Shown here piece after piece: positions 1 to 11,933 of a stretch of 64,000 nt of DNA; the first letter of the stretch is position 1, and each line of letters begins with the position of its first letter. This DNA comes from Stutzerimonas stutzeri. GTDB lineage: Bacteria > Pseudomonadota > Gammaproteobacteria > Pseudomonadales > Pseudomonadaceae. Both the position numbers and the translations under genes were made by a program. The notes below the pieces were generated by a model. The model was given only the letters and a program-made list of their open reading frames with translations, had not been told where the DNA came from and ran no database searches. The stretch spans positions 1 to 64,000 of the forward strand of contig NZ_JAMOHY010000006.1 in NCBI RefSeq assembly GCF_024448695.1, written 5' to 3'.

Positions 1-1183
1 AAATACGACCAAAAGCCTTCTTGCCTGCCTGACACACATGAGTCGCCCCAAGCGTAAACATAAAAGCGCGATCTACTACTTCCCCATCTACCCGCACACC
101 ACCAGAGCCGAGCAGATCACGCGCAACCGCAGCATTCTTGACCAAGCCCGCACGATTCAATACCGAGGCTATCGGCATATCTTCCAGTGAGCGCAACTCG
201 ATATCCGGCATGTCGTCAGGCAACTCGCCCTCTTTCATTCTATTACCCGCTGAGCGATGCGCAGCCGCAGCCGCTTCCTCTCCATGAAAGCGAGCAACTA
301 TTTCCTCAGCCAGGAGGATCTTGATATCGCGCGGATTAGCCCCCTCCTGCACGTCCACCTTGAGGGATTCGATCTCCTCCACGCTACGGAAGCTGAGCAA
401 CTCGAAATAGCGCCACATCAGAGCATCCGGAATTGATACCAGCTTGCCATACATGACACCTGGCGCCTCCTGAATACCCACGTAGTTACCGAGTGACTTG
501 GACATTTTCTTGACGCCATCCAGCCCCTCGAGGAGCGGCATCGTCACAATGCACTGGGACTCCTGCCCATAGGAGCGCTGCAACTCCCTACCCATCAGCA
601 GGTTAAACTTCTGATCCGTCCCACCCAACTCAATATCGGCCTTCAGAGCAACGGAGTCGTAGCCTTGAACCAGCGGATAAAGAAATTCATGTATTGCGAT
701 TGGCTGACTGGATGCATAACGCTTACTGAAGTCGTCACGCTCCAGCATGCGGGCAACGGTGTATTGCGAGGCCAGACGGATGAACTCCGACGGCTTCAGC
801 TGATCCATCCAGGTGGAATTGAAAGCCACCTCGGTTTTCGCCGGATCGAGAATCTTGAACACCTGAGCCTTGTAGGTTTCTGCGTTTTCCAGAACCTGCT
901 CACGAGTCAGGGGCGGGCGAGTCGCACTTTTGCCACTCGGATCCCCAATCATTCCGGTGAAATCACCTATAAGGAAGATCACCTGATGCCCCAGATCCTG
1001 AAGCTGACGGAGCTTATTGATGAGCACCGTATGCCCCAAATGAAGATCAGGTGCAGTCGGATCAAACCCGGCCTTGATTCGCAGCGGCAGGCCTCGCTCC
1101 AGTTTTGAAATCAGCTCTGCCTCAACGAGCACCTCATCAGCGCCCCGCCTGATCACCGACAACTGCTCTTGAACCGACTTCAT
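1..1183 (-). CDS. tyrS: Tyrosyl-tRNA synthetase, 3' end cut by window edge
   Basis: Cytoplasmic class I aminoacyl-tRNA synthetase that charges tRNA-Tyr. The ATG is at 1183 and the protein reads [18 protein letters not shown]. The HIGH-type motif HLGH lies at about residues 48-51 after [14 protein letters not shown]. The KMSKS signature is intact at about residues 226-230. Having KMSKS rather than KFGKT points to the TyrZ-like bacterial type, about 399 residues. The visible end reads [11 protein letters not shown], so only a few C-terminal codons of the S4-like tail are missing. It is divergent from the M23 peptidase gene, with about 175 bases between the starts. The assignment is firm; only the last residues are unseen. 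Confidence 0.95.
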   Translation of the reverse strand, partial: MKSVQEQLSVIRRGADEVLVEAELISKLERGLPLRIKAGFDPTAPDLHLGHTVLINKLRQLQDLGHQVIFLIGDFTGMIGDPSGKSATRPPLTREQVLENAETYKAQVFKILDPAKTEVAFNSTWMDQLKPSEFIRLASQYTVARMLERDDFSKRYASSQPIAIHEFLYPLVQGYDSVALKADIELGGTDQKFNLLMGRELQRSYGQESQCIVTMPLLEGLDGVKKMSKSLGNYVGIQEAPGVMYGKLVSIPDALMWRYFELLSFRSVEEIESLKVDVQEGANPRDIKILLAEEIVARFHGEEAAAAAHRSAGNRMKEGELPDDMPDIELRSLEDMPIASVLNRAGLVKNAAVARDLLGSGGVRVDGEVVDRAFMFTLGATHVCQAGKKAFGRI

Positions 1184-1357
1184 TGGAGGCCCCGCACCGA
1201 GAAATAAAAGGGCGTCAACCTTACAAGATCGACCAAAAATTACAATGTCACAGCTAACACCCAGTTAGCAGTCCGCGTGTTTCAAGGGTTGCCTCGACAG
1301 CACTTTGCTTATATTTTAGGCAGATATTTTCCTGTACAAAAAATCGCCAGACATCTA

Positions 1358-3855
<2,498 letters not shown>

Positions 3856-3861
3856 GAACCC

Positions 3862-3889
3862 AAACGAAAACGCCGCGCATAGCGCGGCG
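3862..3889 (-). terminator. Intrinsic terminator of erpA
   Basis: A perfect 8-bp inverted repeat (CGCCGCGC/GCGCGGCG, arms 3871-3878 and 3882-3889, 3-base loop) is followed on the minus strand by TTTTCGTTT. The T tract lies on the minus-strand exit side, so it terminates erpA. It may also stall convergent anmK transcription. Confidence 0.8.
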
Positions 3890-3907
3890 CTCGTCGAGAA
3901 AACCCGA

Positions 3908-4258
3908 TCAGATGGAGAACGAAGACCCGCAACCACACGTGGTAGTGGCATTGGGGTTCTTGATTACGAAGCGCGAGCCTTCCAGTCCCTCCTGATAGTC
4001 GACCTGCGCTCCGGCCAAGTATTGGTAGCTCATGGCATCCACCACCAGGCTGACACCTTCACGCTCGATGATGGTGTCGTCTTCAGCCAGATCCTCATCG
4101 AAGGTGAAGCCGTACTGGAACCCGGAGCAGCCGCCGCCCGTGACAAAGACGCGCAATTTCAGACGCGGATTGCCTTCTTCTTCGACCAGGCTCTTCACCT
4201 TGCTCGCAGCATCCTGACTGAACTGGATGGCGGTGGGTGTGAAGGATTCGACACTCAT
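3908..4258 (-). CDS. erpA: Iron-sulfur cluster insertion protein ErpA
   Basis: 116-residue A-type Fe-S carrier that delivers clusters to apoproteins, including isoprenoid-pathway enzymes. The three conserved cysteines are visible: one in [12 protein letters not shown] and the CGCG pair in [12 protein letters not shown]. The start at 4258 (MSVESFTP) is preceded by GGGAGAA at good spacing; the in-frame ATG 18 bases upstream is less favoured. It is convergent with anmK across a terminator and lies 144 bases downstream of argC on the same strand. Confidence 0.95.
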   Translation of the reverse strand: MSVESFTPTAIQFSQDAASKVKSLVEEEGNPRLKLRVFVTGGGCSGFQYGFTFDEDLAEDDTIIEREGVSLVVDAMSYQYLAGAQVDYQEGLEGSRFVIKNPNATTTCGCGSSFSI

Positions 4259-4402
4259 TTGGTTCTCCCGGCGCAAAGCGCGCTGTACTGCATTGATGGC
4301 GCATTATCGGCTTACCCTACGAAATCGGTCAACTATTGCCAGCAGATCGATTCCCAGGGACGAAAACCCGCCTCAGCAATCCCGACACGAGCTCAACAAG
4401 AT

Positions 4403-5437
4403 TTATGGCAACAACGCCACATTGCCCAGCCCGAGACGCTCATCAAGCCCGAAGATGATGTTCATGTTCTGCAGCGCCTGGCCGGATGCACCTTTGACCA
4501 GATTGTCGATGACCGACAGCACCACGACCAGGTCGCCACCCTGCGGGCGATGCACCGCAATCCGGCACATATTTGCGCCACGTACGCTGCGGGTTTCCGG
4601 ATGGCTACCGGCAGGCATTACGTCGACGAAAGGCTCGTCGGCATAGCGTTGTTCGTACAACGCCTGCAGATCGACCGACGTATCGGCGACCGTTGCATAA
4701 AGCGTTGCATGGATGCCGCGGATCATAGGCGTCAGATGTGGAACGAAGGTCAAGCCGACATCGCCTCCGACCGCACGACGCAATCCCTGGGTAATCTCCG
4801 GCAGATGACGATGTCCCTTGACCGCATAGGCCATCATGCTTTCGCCCGCCTCGGTAAACAGAGAGCCGATCTTCGCCGCGCGCCCGGCACCGCTGACACC
4901 AGACTTGCAGTCGGCAATCAGCCGCGACGCATCCGCCAGGCCATTTTCCAACAGAGGCAGGTAGCCCAGTTGAGTCGCCGTCGGATAACAACCAGGAACA
5001 GCTATCAACCGAGCCTGACGAATGTCTTCACGATTGACTTCCGGTAAGCCATAGACGGCCTCGGGCAGCAGATCGGGCGCGCCGTGCGGCTGGCCGTACC
5101 ACTTCGCCCACTCATCAGCATCCTGTAGACGAAAATCCGCTGACAGGTCGATGACCCGAGTGCCCGCATCCAGCAATTCCTTCGCCAGAGCATGCGCAAC
5201 GCCATGGGGAGTCGCGAAGAACACCACATCACAGGCGCCCAGGGTCGCCGTGTCTGGCACGCTGAAGGCCAACCCGTCGTAATGTCCGCGCAGGTTCGGA
5301 TACATATCCGTGACCTTGACGCCATTTTCGGAGCGCGACGTGATCACGGTTACGTCAGCCTGAGGGTGCTGCGCCAGCAATCGCAGCAGCTCGACCCCGG
5401 TATAGCCTGTACCGCCGACAATTCCGACCTTGATCAT
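4403..5437 (-). CDS. argC: N-acetyl-gamma-glutamyl-phosphate reductase
   Basis: 344-residue NADPH-dependent enzyme, third step of arginine biosynthesis, making N-acetylglutamate semialdehyde. It has an N-terminal Rossmann motif ([17 protein letters not shown]) and the catalytic cysteine in [12 protein letters not shown]; the SGAGR segment ([12 protein letters not shown]) and a histidine-rich GHRHLPEI stretch are also present. The start at 5437 (MIKVGIVGG) follows GAGAGG and matches the family N-terminus; the upstream in-frame ATG at 5506 would add an uncharacteristic 23 residues. It is divergent from hemJ. Confidence 0.96.
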   Translation of the reverse strand: MIKVGIVGGTGYTGVELLRLLAQHPQADVTVITSRSENGVKVTDMYPNLRGHYDGLAFSVPDTATLGACDVVFFATPHGVAHALAKELLDAGTRVIDLSADFRLQDADEWAKWYGQPHGAPDLLPEAVYGLPEVNREDIRQARLIAVPGCYPTATQLGYLPLLENGLADASRLIADCKSGVSGAGRAAKIGSLFTEAGESMMAYAVKGHRHLPEITQGLRRAVGGDVGLTFVPHLTPMIRGIHATLYATVADTSVDLQALYEQRYADEPFVDVMPAGSHPETRSVRGANMCRIAVHRPQGGDLVVVLSVIDNLVKGASGQALQNMNIIFGLDERLGLGNVALLP

Positions 5438-5571
5438 GAGCCGCCTCTCGAATGGAACGATAAAAGACCGCTGATGATAAAGCTGCCCGCGCCCGGGGCC
5501 AACCATTGAGGTGACGCATGGCCGCTCAAGCCACTACTATCTGCGTCAAACACCAGACATGGAAACCTCGA

Positions 5572-6000
5572 ATGCTCTACCTATGGCTCAAAGCTCTGCA
5601 CATTATCGCGGTTGTCTGCTGGTTCGCCGGACTTTTCTACCTGCCAAGGCTGTTCGTCTATCACGCCATGAGCGAGGACCAGACCAGCCGTGAGCGATTC
5701 CAGGTCATGGAGCGCAAGCTCTATCGCGGCATCATGATTCCCTCGATGATCGCGACGTTGCTACTGGGCATCTGGATGATCGCCCTCAACCCGTCGCTGT
5801 TCGGTACAGGCGCATGGCTGCATGCAAAGCTCACGCTGGTGGCCCTGCTGATCGTTTATCACCATATGTGCGGGGCGCAACTGAAACGCTTCGCGCGCAA
5901 TCAGAACACGCATAGTCACGTGTTCTACCGCTGGTTCAATGAGGTTCCTGTGCTGTTCCTGCTGGCCATCGTCATCCTGGTGGTGGTCAAGCCCTTCTGA
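5572..6000 (+). CDS. hemJ: Protoporphyrinogen IX oxidase HemJ
   Basis: Membrane protein of the HemJ (UPF0093) family, which oxidises protoporphyrinogen IX to protoporphyrin IX in bacteria lacking HemG/HemY. Conserved histidines occur in LKALHIIAVVCWFAGLFYLP and YHHMCG, with about four membrane segments and a conserved RWFNEVPVLFL end. Starting at MLYLWLKALH (5572) gives 142 residues, the usual length. An upstream in-frame ATG at 5518 has a better ribosome-binding site (GAGGTGA) and would add 18 residues, so the start is not certain. It is divergent from argC. Confidence 0.88.
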   Translation: MLYLWLKALHIIAVVCWFAGLFYLPRLFVYHAMSEDQTSRERFQVMERKLYRGIMIPSMIATLLLGIWMIALNPSLFGTGAWLHAKLTLVALLIVYHHMCGAQLKRFARNQNTHSHVFYRWFNEVPVLFLLAIVILVVVKPF

Positions 6001-6019
6001 CAAATCACCCGGAGGCGTG

Positions 6020-6094
6020 ATGCAGTACACATTTCGCACACCACTGCCTGCAGTATCACGCGCCTTGCTTGTTGCTGCCTCAGAGGCAATTTAG
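6020..6094 (+). CDS. Possible 24-residue small protein
   Basis: A short open frame (MQYTFRTPLPAVSRALLVAA..., 24 codons plus TAG) begins 4 bases after a perfect GGAGG, 20 bases downstream of hemJ. The ribosome-binding site is better than that of many real genes here. No family is recognised. It could be a translated leader for the downstream DUF805 gene or a chance match. Only the ribosome-binding site and frame support it. Confidence 0.3.
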   Translation: MQYTFRTPLPAVSRALLVAASEAI

Positions 6095-6127
6095 GCTTTG
6101 TCGGACAAACACCAACAAGGACGTCAC

Positions 6128-7063
6128 ATGCAGGCCAACCAGTACCGAATCGTTTTCGATGGCGAGCTTATGCCAGGCATGTCAGCCGAAACCGTCAAGG
6201 CGAATCTGGCCAGGCTCTTCAAAAGCGACAGCGGCAAGATCGACCAGCTTTTCGGTCGAGGCTCGGTCAATCTCAAACGAGAGCTGAGCGAAACGGAGGC
6301 CGACAAATACCTTAGCGCGCTGCAGGCTGCCGGCGCCAAGGCCCGCAAGGAACGGGAAGCCCGTCAGCCGCTCAGCCTGGCATTGGTGGACACCGATTCA
6401 ACCATCACACCCGAGGTCGCCCCACCAATGGAATGCCCCAAATGCGGGCATATTCAGACGCAGGCCATCCAGTGCGAGAGCTGTGGAATCGTCATCGAAA
6501 AGTACCTCGCACGCCAGGTGCAGGCCAAAACGCGAAACAACAGGGCCGACACCAACCTGCCCTATGCACCACCAAGCGCCCAGGTAGCCGAGCCCATGCC
6601 GGAATATGGCGACCTCAAGCCATTTTCTCTGCAAGGCCGTATCGGTCGCCTGCGCTATCTGGCCTGGTCCATGGTGCTGTCAATTACCGCCCTGGGGCTG
6701 CTGGCCGCAGCCAGTGCCACCCTTGTCTTTTCCAGCCTGATAGGCGTACCTCTGGTCGCGCTGGTGGTCATCGGTTTTCTTGTCGTCAGTGTCCAGATCG
6801 GCGCTCAACGCCTGCATGACATTGGCTGGTCCGGCTGGCTACTGTTACTGACACTGATTCCAGTGGTCGGCTCGATATTCCCGCTGGTCATGCTGGCGGT
6901 ACCCGGAAGCAGCGGGGTTAATCGCTTCGGCCCGCCACAGCCACCGAACAGCCGAGCAGTGAAGATTCTGGCTATCTTTTGGTTACTGGTGCCGCTCATC
7001 GGCATTCTCACCGCCATTGCCCTGCCGGCCTATCAGCAATATCTGCAGCGGATGACGCTTTGA
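6128..7063 (+). CDS. Zinc-ribbon/DUF805 inner-membrane protein
   Basis: 311-residue membrane protein of unknown function. The first ~75 residues form a soluble domain (YRIVFDGELMPGMSAETVKA) resembling proteins that begin with a TfoX/ribosomal-like fold. A Cys4 zinc ribbon follows (MECPKCGHIQ ... CESCGIVIEKYL). The C-terminal half is a DUF805 domain with about four membrane helices and the signature RLHDIGWSGW. The start at 6128 (MQANQYRI) follows AAGGA; the upstream ATG at 6098 lacks a ribosome-binding site. Its 3' end converges on the AAA+ gene with only 13 bases between. Confidence 0.75.
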   Translation: MQANQYRIVFDGELMPGMSAETVKANLARLFKSDSGKIDQLFGRGSVNLKRELSETEADKYLSALQAAGAKARKEREARQPLSLALVDTDSTITPEVAPPMECPKCGHIQTQAIQCESCGIVIEKYLARQVQAKTRNNRADTNLPYAPPSAQVAEPMPEYGDLKPFSLQGRIGRLRYLAWSMVLSITALGLLAAASATLVFSSLIGVPLVALVVIGFLVVSVQIGAQRLHDIGWSGWLLLLTLIPVVGSIFPLVMLAVPGSSGVNRFGPPQPPNSRAVKILAIFWLLVPLIGILTAIALPAYQQYLQRMTL

Positions 7064-7076
7064 AACCGACGTGCGC

Positions 7077-8549
7077 TCAGGCTTTGACTGCACGCCCCGA
7101 AGCCCAGCCACGAAGATCGGCCAAGGCTTCAGCCATCACCACCGAAAGCGGAGAGGTTGCCCGAATGCAGTCGAGCAACACCTGCTGGCCCGGCTCGCGT
7201 GACTGCGCCTGCCCTGCGTAGACTGCCGACACCACCACTTGCTCGATCTCCGCTCCGGAAAACCCTTCACAGGCCATCGCCAGCTCGGCAAGGTCGAACA
7301 GTTTCGGAGCTAGCTCGCGTCGCTCCAGATGAATACGGAAGATATCGGCACGGGTCGCAGTGTCGGGCAGATCGACAAAGAACAGCTCATCAAAACGCCC
7401 CTTGCGCAGAAGTTCGGGTGGCAGACGAGTCACCGCATTGGCCGTTGCCACCATAAACACCGGGGCCTTTCGTTCGGCCATCCAGGTCAGCAGTGTGCCG
7501 AGGATTCGCTGGCTTACGCCGCCGTCCATCTCACCAGTGGCCAATCCCTTTTCCAGTTCATCCATCCAGAGTACGCAAGGCGCCATCTGCTCGGCGAGCT
7601 TCAGGGCTTCTCGCAGGTTGCGCTCGGTCTCACCAAAAAACTTGTTGTAAAGACAAGCGAAGTCCAGCCGCAGCAACGGTAATCCCCAGAGTCCTGCAAC
7701 AGCCTTGGCCGCCATGCTCTTGCCGCCACCCTGGACGCCCACCAGCATCACGCCACGTGGCATATCCTTGCCTCCGGCCATAAACGCCCCCTGACGCTCT
7801 CCCAGCCAGCGCCTGAAGTTATGCAGCCCGCCGACATCAGCGAAACGTGCCGTTTCGTGCTCGAAACCCAACACGCCCTGCATGTCCAGAAGCTCGAACT
7901 TCTTGCGATTGAGCTCCGGCAAATCATCCTGCGTAATAGCGCCGTCATCGCAGATCAGGCTGTGAGCCAGACTTCGGGCCTCAGCATGGCTCAGGCCGCG
8001 CAGATTCTTCACCACCTGCTGCAGGGTGCGATTATCGGTCCGAACCCGCGCGCCACGATTACGCTCGCTCCAGCGGGTCGCCTCGTCACGCACGATGCTC
8101 AGCAGCTCTTCTTCAGACGGCAGGGTCAGACTGAAACGGGCGGCGTAGCGCTGAACCTCGGCAGGTAGCGTAAACGCATGGGAAACCAGTACCAGCGTGG
8201 ACGCCGACGACTCTTCAGCCATCGCGATTTCCTTGATCAGCCGCACCAGTTGCGGCTGATCAAGAAACGGATGCAGGTCGCAGAATACATAAAGGCTGCG
8301 TTGCGGATCATGTTTGACGTGTTTGAGCGCGACCTCCGGGGCACAGCTTTCGCCCTCATCCAGCGCCTCGCCACCAAAAGCCAGCCGCCGCAACCCCTCG
8401 GTTACAGACCAGACCTGTAGCGCCATGCCACGGGCTATCGCCAGGCCGGTCAGGGTTTCCAGAACACGCCGCTCGTCCCAGGACTCGATCACCACCAGCC
8501 GTAGCCGCGACTCAAGCACCAGCGCCAGATCATGAATGTCGTTCTTCAT
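7077..8549 (-). CDS. Ycf46-like AAA+ ATPase
   Basis: 490-residue AAA+ ATPase with an N-terminal non-catalytic domain (about 1-230) and a C-terminal AAA module. Walker A is GVQGGGKS, Walker B is CVLWMDELEK, the sensor-1 asparagine is in VFMVATANAV, and an arginine-finger-like LLRKGRFDELFF is present. This matches the Ycf46/PA0657-type family, whose cellular role is not well defined (proposed in stress and, in cyanobacteria, CO2 use). The start at 8549 (MKNDIHDL) follows GGGGAG. It is divergent from the HIT gene. Confidence 0.8.
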   Translation of the reverse strand: MKNDIHDLALVLESRLRLVVIESWDERRVLETLTGLAIARGMALQVWSVTEGLRRLAFGGEALDEGESCAPEVALKHVKHDPQRSLYVFCDLHPFLDQPQLVRLIKEIAMAEESSASTLVLVSHAFTLPAEVQRYAARFSLTLPSEEELLSIVRDEATRWSERNRGARVRTDNRTLQQVVKNLRGLSHAEARSLAHSLICDDGAITQDDLPELNRKKFELLDMQGVLGFEHETARFADVGGLHNFRRWLGERQGAFMAGGKDMPRGVMLVGVQGGGKSMAAKAVAGLWGLPLLRLDFACLYNKFFGETERNLREALKLAEQMAPCVLWMDELEKGLATGEMDGGVSQRILGTLLTWMAERKAPVFMVATANAVTRLPPELLRKGRFDELFFVDLPDTATRADIFRIHLERRELAPKLFDLAELAMACEGFSGAEIEQVVVSAVYAGQAQSREPGQQVLLDCIRATSPLSVVMAEALADLRGWASGRAVKA

Positions 8550-8630
8550 TGCTCCCCTCTTTCGCGCAAGCTGACCCATCGCTTAATGGCCTGCTAAACT
8601 GCCAGTCGATCCTAATTCCGGAGACATGCC

Positions 8631-8972
8631 ATGGATTGTCTATTCTGCAAGATCGTGGCGGGGGACATCCCGGCGCACAAGCTATATGAAGACGATCAGG
8701 TCATTGCCTTCAATGACATCACACCCCAGGCACCAGTCCATTTTCTGGTGATACCGAAGAAGCACATCGCCACGCTGCACGACCTCAACGAAGAAGACGA
8801 CAAGGCGCTCGCCGGTCATATCCTCTTCACCGCCCAGCAGCTTGCCGAAGAACAGGGCTGCCAGGAAGGCTTCCGCGTCGTCATGAACTGCAACGACCTC
8901 GGGGGCCAGACGGTCTACCACATACACATGCATGTCCTCGGCCAGCGCCAGATGCATTGGCCGCCGGGCTGA
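8631..8972 (+). CDS. hinT: HIT-family purine nucleoside phosphoramidase
   Basis: 113-residue histidine-triad protein of the HinT branch, hydrolysing AMP-lysine and other nucleoside phosphoramidates. The N-terminal [12 protein letters not shown] and the catalytic triad HIHMH in [21 protein letters not shown] are diagnostic. Length is standard. A clear ATG follows CCGGAGACATGCC. It is followed 50 bases later by coq7 on the same strand, as in other Pseudomonas. Confidence 0.93.
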   Translation: MDCLFCKIVAGDIPAHKLYEDDQVIAFNDITPQAPVHFLVIPKKHIATLHDLNEEDDKALAGHILFTAQQLAEEQGCQEGFRVVMNCNDLGGQTVYHIHMHVLGQRQMHWPPG

Positions 8973-9022
8973 CAGACGCCCGCAGCACTTATCGACGACC
9001 GCTCTGCAAACATGGAGGCGAC

Positions 9023-9670
9023 ATGCCCAACCAGCGTGAATACTCAACTGCCGACCGCCTGCTGATGCAAGCCGATGCCGCATTAAGAACGCTTCTGCCT
9101 TTCAGCGGACAGCCCAATCGCCCGAACCCGGGGCTATTGAAGAACGAGACCGAGCTAGGCGACAGCGAAACACGTCACGTTGCCGGCCTGATGCGGATCA
9201 ACCATACCGGAGAAGTCTGCGCTCAGGCGCTGTACCAGGGTCAGGCGCTGACGGCCCAGTTGCCGAAAGTGCGCAAGGCGATGGAGCAGGCCGCCGAAGA
9301 GGAAATCGACCATCTGGCCTGGTGCGAACAACGCATTCGCCAGCTTGGAAGTCACACCAGCGTGCTCAATCCGCTCTTCTATGGACTTTCATTTGGTATC
9401 GGCGCTACAGCGGGACTGATCAGCGACCGGGTCAGCCTGGGTTTTGTCGCCGCCACCGAAGATCAGGTCTGCAAACACCTCGACGAACATCTTGAGCAGA
9501 TTCCCGCAGGCGACGAGAAATCGCGGGCGATTCTCCAGCAGATGCGCGTGGATGAGGCACAGCACTCGACTGCCGCTCTGGAAGCAGGTGGATTTCGCTT
9601 CCCGGCGCCAGTCAAGTTCGGCATGAGCCTGATGGCCAAGGTGATGACCAAGACCACTTATCGTATATGA
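9023..9670 (+). CDS. coq7: 2-polyprenyl-3-methyl-6-methoxy-1,4-benzoquinone monooxygenase
   Basis: 215-residue di-iron hydroxylase of ubiquinone synthesis at the inner membrane. Ferritin-like metal ligands appear in [29 protein letters not shown] and [14 protein letters not shown]. The start at 9023 (MPNQREYS) follows GGAGGCGAC at ideal spacing, so the upstream in-frame ATG at 8957 is discounted. It is convergent with the OsmC-like gene, with 95 bases between the stops; no clear terminator was seen there. Confidence 0.94.
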   Translation: MPNQREYSTADRLLMQADAALRTLLPFSGQPNRPNPGLLKNETELGDSETRHVAGLMRINHTGEVCAQALYQGQALTAQLPKVRKAMEQAAEEEIDHLAWCEQRIRQLGSHTSVLNPLFYGLSFGIGATAGLISDRVSLGFVAATEDQVCKHLDEHLEQIPAGDEKSRAILQQMRVDEAQHSTAALEAGGFRFPAPVKFGMSLMAKVMTKTTYRI

Positions 9671-9765
9671 GCTACAAGCAAGACCGTACGAGAAGCGGCC
9701 TTCCAGACAACGTTACGCTCTGCCCGCCTTACCAGCAATTCAAGGCTTGAGCGTGCAGGTGTTGT

Positions 9766-10188
9766 TCAGCCCAACTCGACGATTTCGTAGTCATGCGTGA
9801 TCTCGACACCGGCACGCCCAAGCATGATCGAGGCGGAGCAATATTTTTCAGCCGACAATTCCACAGCACGCCTGACCTGAGCTTCCTTCAGCCCACGTCC
9901 CTTGACGACAAAATGCAGATGAATCCTGGTAAATACCTTGGGGTCTTCATTGGCGCGCTCCGCCTCCAGGAATGCCTCACAGCTTTCAACCGGCTGTCGC
10001 GACTTTTTCAGGATGCTCACTACATCAAAGTTGCTGCAGCCACCCAGACCAAGCAACAGCATTTCCATCGGGCGAACACCGAGATTGCGTCCACCGTTCT
10101 CCGGCGGACCGTCCATCACCACGACATGCCCGCTGCCCGACTCGCCGAGAAACATGGCTTCGCCAGCCCATTGAATGCGCGCTTTCAT
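9766..10188 (-). CDS. OsmC-family protein (YhfA-like)
   Basis: 140-residue small protein of the OsmC/Ohr superfamily. The cysteine regions are GLGGCSNFDVVSIL and AEKYCSASIMLG, which would hold the two peroxidatic-type cysteines. The family includes organic-hydroperoxide reductases, but the YhfA branch has no firm substrate. It is divergent from vfr with 216 bases between, matching the conserved yhfA-crp pairing of gammaproteobacteria, which suggests a shared regulatory region. Confidence 0.85.
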   Translation of the reverse strand: MKARIQWAGEAMFLGESGSGHVVVMDGPPENGGRNLGVRPMEMLLLGLGGCSNFDVVSILKKSRQPVESCEAFLEAERANEDPKVFTRIHLHFVVKGRGLKEAQVRRAVELSAEKYCSASIMLGRAGVEITHDYEIVELG

Positions 10189-10404
10189 CGATAGACTCCG
10201 CTAAAAAAGAGCGAAGCTTAGCATGAGCATCGACGGCGGCTGGAGACGACAAATCAACGCGACTGATTTGCCAAAGTTGATATTCGTGCCGCAGTTTTGT
10301 TGTCGACTTGAACCTGTCTGTTAAGCTCTTGTTGTTAATTATAAAGATCAGTCAATAAATAATAAGAACCTGCCTCTATTTGGAACCTTTTCCGGGACTA
10401 CAGC

Positions 10405-11049
10405 ATGGTCGCTATCACACTTACACCCAAGATCAAGAACATCGACAAACTACTCGCTCACTGCCATCGACGGCGCTATACCGCCAAAAGCACCATCATC
10501 TACGCGGGTGATCGTTGCGAAACTCTTTTCTTCATCGTCAAGGGATCGGTCACCATCCTGATAGAGGATGACGACGGTCGCGAGATGATCATCGCCTATC
10601 TCAATCCCGGGGATTTTTTCGGTGAAATGGGACTTTTTGAGAAGGAAGGCACCGAAAAAGAACGCAGTGCGTGGGTTCGCGCAAAAACCGAATGCGAGGT
10701 CGCCGAACTGAGCTATGCCAAATTCCGCGAACTGACGCAGCAGGACCCCGACATCCTCTACGCACTTGGCAGTCAGATGGCCGAACGCCTGCGCAATACC
10801 ACCCGCAAGGTCGGCGACCTGGCGTTCCTCGACGTCACCGGCCGTGTTGCCCGCACGCTTCTTGACCTGTGCAAGCAACCCGACGCAATGACCCATCCGG
10901 ATGGCATGCAGATCAAGATTACGCGCCAGGAAATCGGCCGTATCGTGGGCTGCTCGCGGGAAATGGTCGGACGGGTACTCAAGAGCCTGGAAGCCCAGGG
11001 ACTGGTCTACGTCAAAGGCAAGACCATGGTGGTGTTCGGCACCCGCTGA
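10405..11049 (+). CDS. vfr: cAMP-responsive virulence regulator Vfr (CRP family)
   Basis: 214-residue transcription factor with an N-terminal cyclic-nucleotide domain (about 20-130; phosphate-binding cassette [21 protein letters not shown]) and a C-terminal helix-turn-helix ([20 protein letters not shown]). It is nearly the length and motif pattern of P. aeruginosa Vfr, which binds TGTGA-like sites with cAMP. Upstream is an AT-rich stretch (about 10320-10370) that is unusual for this region and likely holds the promoter; I could not place a convincing -35/-10 pair. It converges with trpC. Confidence 0.94.
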   Translation: MVAITLTPKIKNIDKLLAHCHRRRYTAKSTIIYAGDRCETLFFIVKGSVTILIEDDDGREMIIAYLNPGDFFGEMGLFEKEGTEKERSAWVRAKTECEVAELSYAKFRELTQQDPDILYALGSQMAERLRNTTRKVGDLAFLDVTGRVARTLLDLCKQPDAMTHPDGMQIKITRQEIGRIVGCSREMVGRVLKSLEAQGLVYVKGKTMVVFGTR

Positions 11050-11057
11050 ATGCTGAT

Positions 11058-11093
11058 CGGTGAAAGGCCGGCCTCATAGTAGCCGGCTCACCG
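11058..11093. terminator. Two-part hairpin between vfr and trpC
   Basis: Nested inverted repeats CGGTGA/TCACCG (11058-11063, 11088-11093) and GCCGGC/GCCGGC (11067-11072, 11082-11087) form a 12-bp stem with an AAG bulge and 9-base loop between two convergent genes. There is no long T tract on either side, so termination may be weak or factor-assisted. Confidence 0.5.
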
Positions 11094-11099
11094 ACTCGG

Positions 11100-11933
11100 T
11101 CAGTCCGGGTCGCCAGACGCCCTGGGGCGGTTTCGCCCAGGAAAGAACAGGCGCTGCAATTCGACGCCAGGCTGCTCTGCGCGCATAAAGGCTTCGCCAA
11201 CCAGAAACGCATACACCTGGTTTATCTCCATCAGCTCGACATCGGCGCGGTGCAGTATTCCGCTTTCGGTTACCACGACCCGATCACGGGGAACGCGCGG
11301 AAGCAGATCGAGCGTGGTTTCCAGATTCAGCTCGAAGGTATGCAGATTCCGATTATTGATCCCGAGCAGCGGTGCCTCGATGCATAAGGCACGCTCCAGC
11401 TCCGCAGCGTCATGCACCTCCACCAGCACATCCAGGCCATGACCCGCCGCCACATCGGCCAATTCCTTCATTTGCTCATCAGTCAGTGCCGCGACAATCA
11501 GCAGAATGCAGTCGGCGCCCAGCGCCCGCGCCTCGACTACCTGATAAGGGTCGACCATGAAATCCTTGCGGATGACGGGCAGATTGCAGGCACTGCGCGC
11601 CTGTTGCAAATACTCATCGGCACCTTGAAAAAAATCGATGTCGGTCAGTACCGACAGGCAGGTCGCGCCACCGGCCTCGTAGCTTCTGGCAATCTCTGCG
11701 GGAACAAACTCTTCACGCAACACCCCCTTGCTCGGCGAAGCCTTCTTGATCTCGGCGATCACCGCAGGCTGCTTGTTGCCAACCTGTTCCTGCAGCCGTC
11801 GGGCGAAGCCTCGTACCGGGTCCGCAGTCGCTGCCAGGCGCTCCAGCTCATCCAGCCCAATCCGGCCACGACGCTGGGCCACTTCCTGATACTTGCGCGT
11901 AATGATCTTTTCCAGAACGGTTGGCACGCTCAT
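11100..11933 (-). CDS. trpC: Indole-3-glycerol phosphate synthase
   Basis: 277-residue TIM-barrel enzyme converting carboxyphenylaminodeoxyribulose phosphate to indole-3-glycerol phosphate. The family motifs [54 protein letters not shown] and VVTESGI are present. It is monofunctional, without the fused PRAI domain of enterics. Its ATG overlaps the trpD stop by 4 bases, so it is translationally coupled and last in trpGDC. Confidence 0.96.
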   Translation of the reverse strand: MSVPTVLEKIITRKYQEVAQRRGRIGLDELERLAATADPVRGFARRLQEQVGNKQPAVIAEIKKASPSKGVLREEFVPAEIARSYEAGGATCLSVLTDIDFFQGADEYLQQARSACNLPVIRKDFMVDPYQVVEARALGADCILLIVAALTDEQMKELADVAAGHGLDVLVEVHDAAELERALCIEAPLLGINNRNLHTFELNLETTLDLLPRVPRDRVVVTESGILHRADVELMEINQVYAFLVGEAFMRAEQPGVELQRLFFPGRNRPRASGDPD

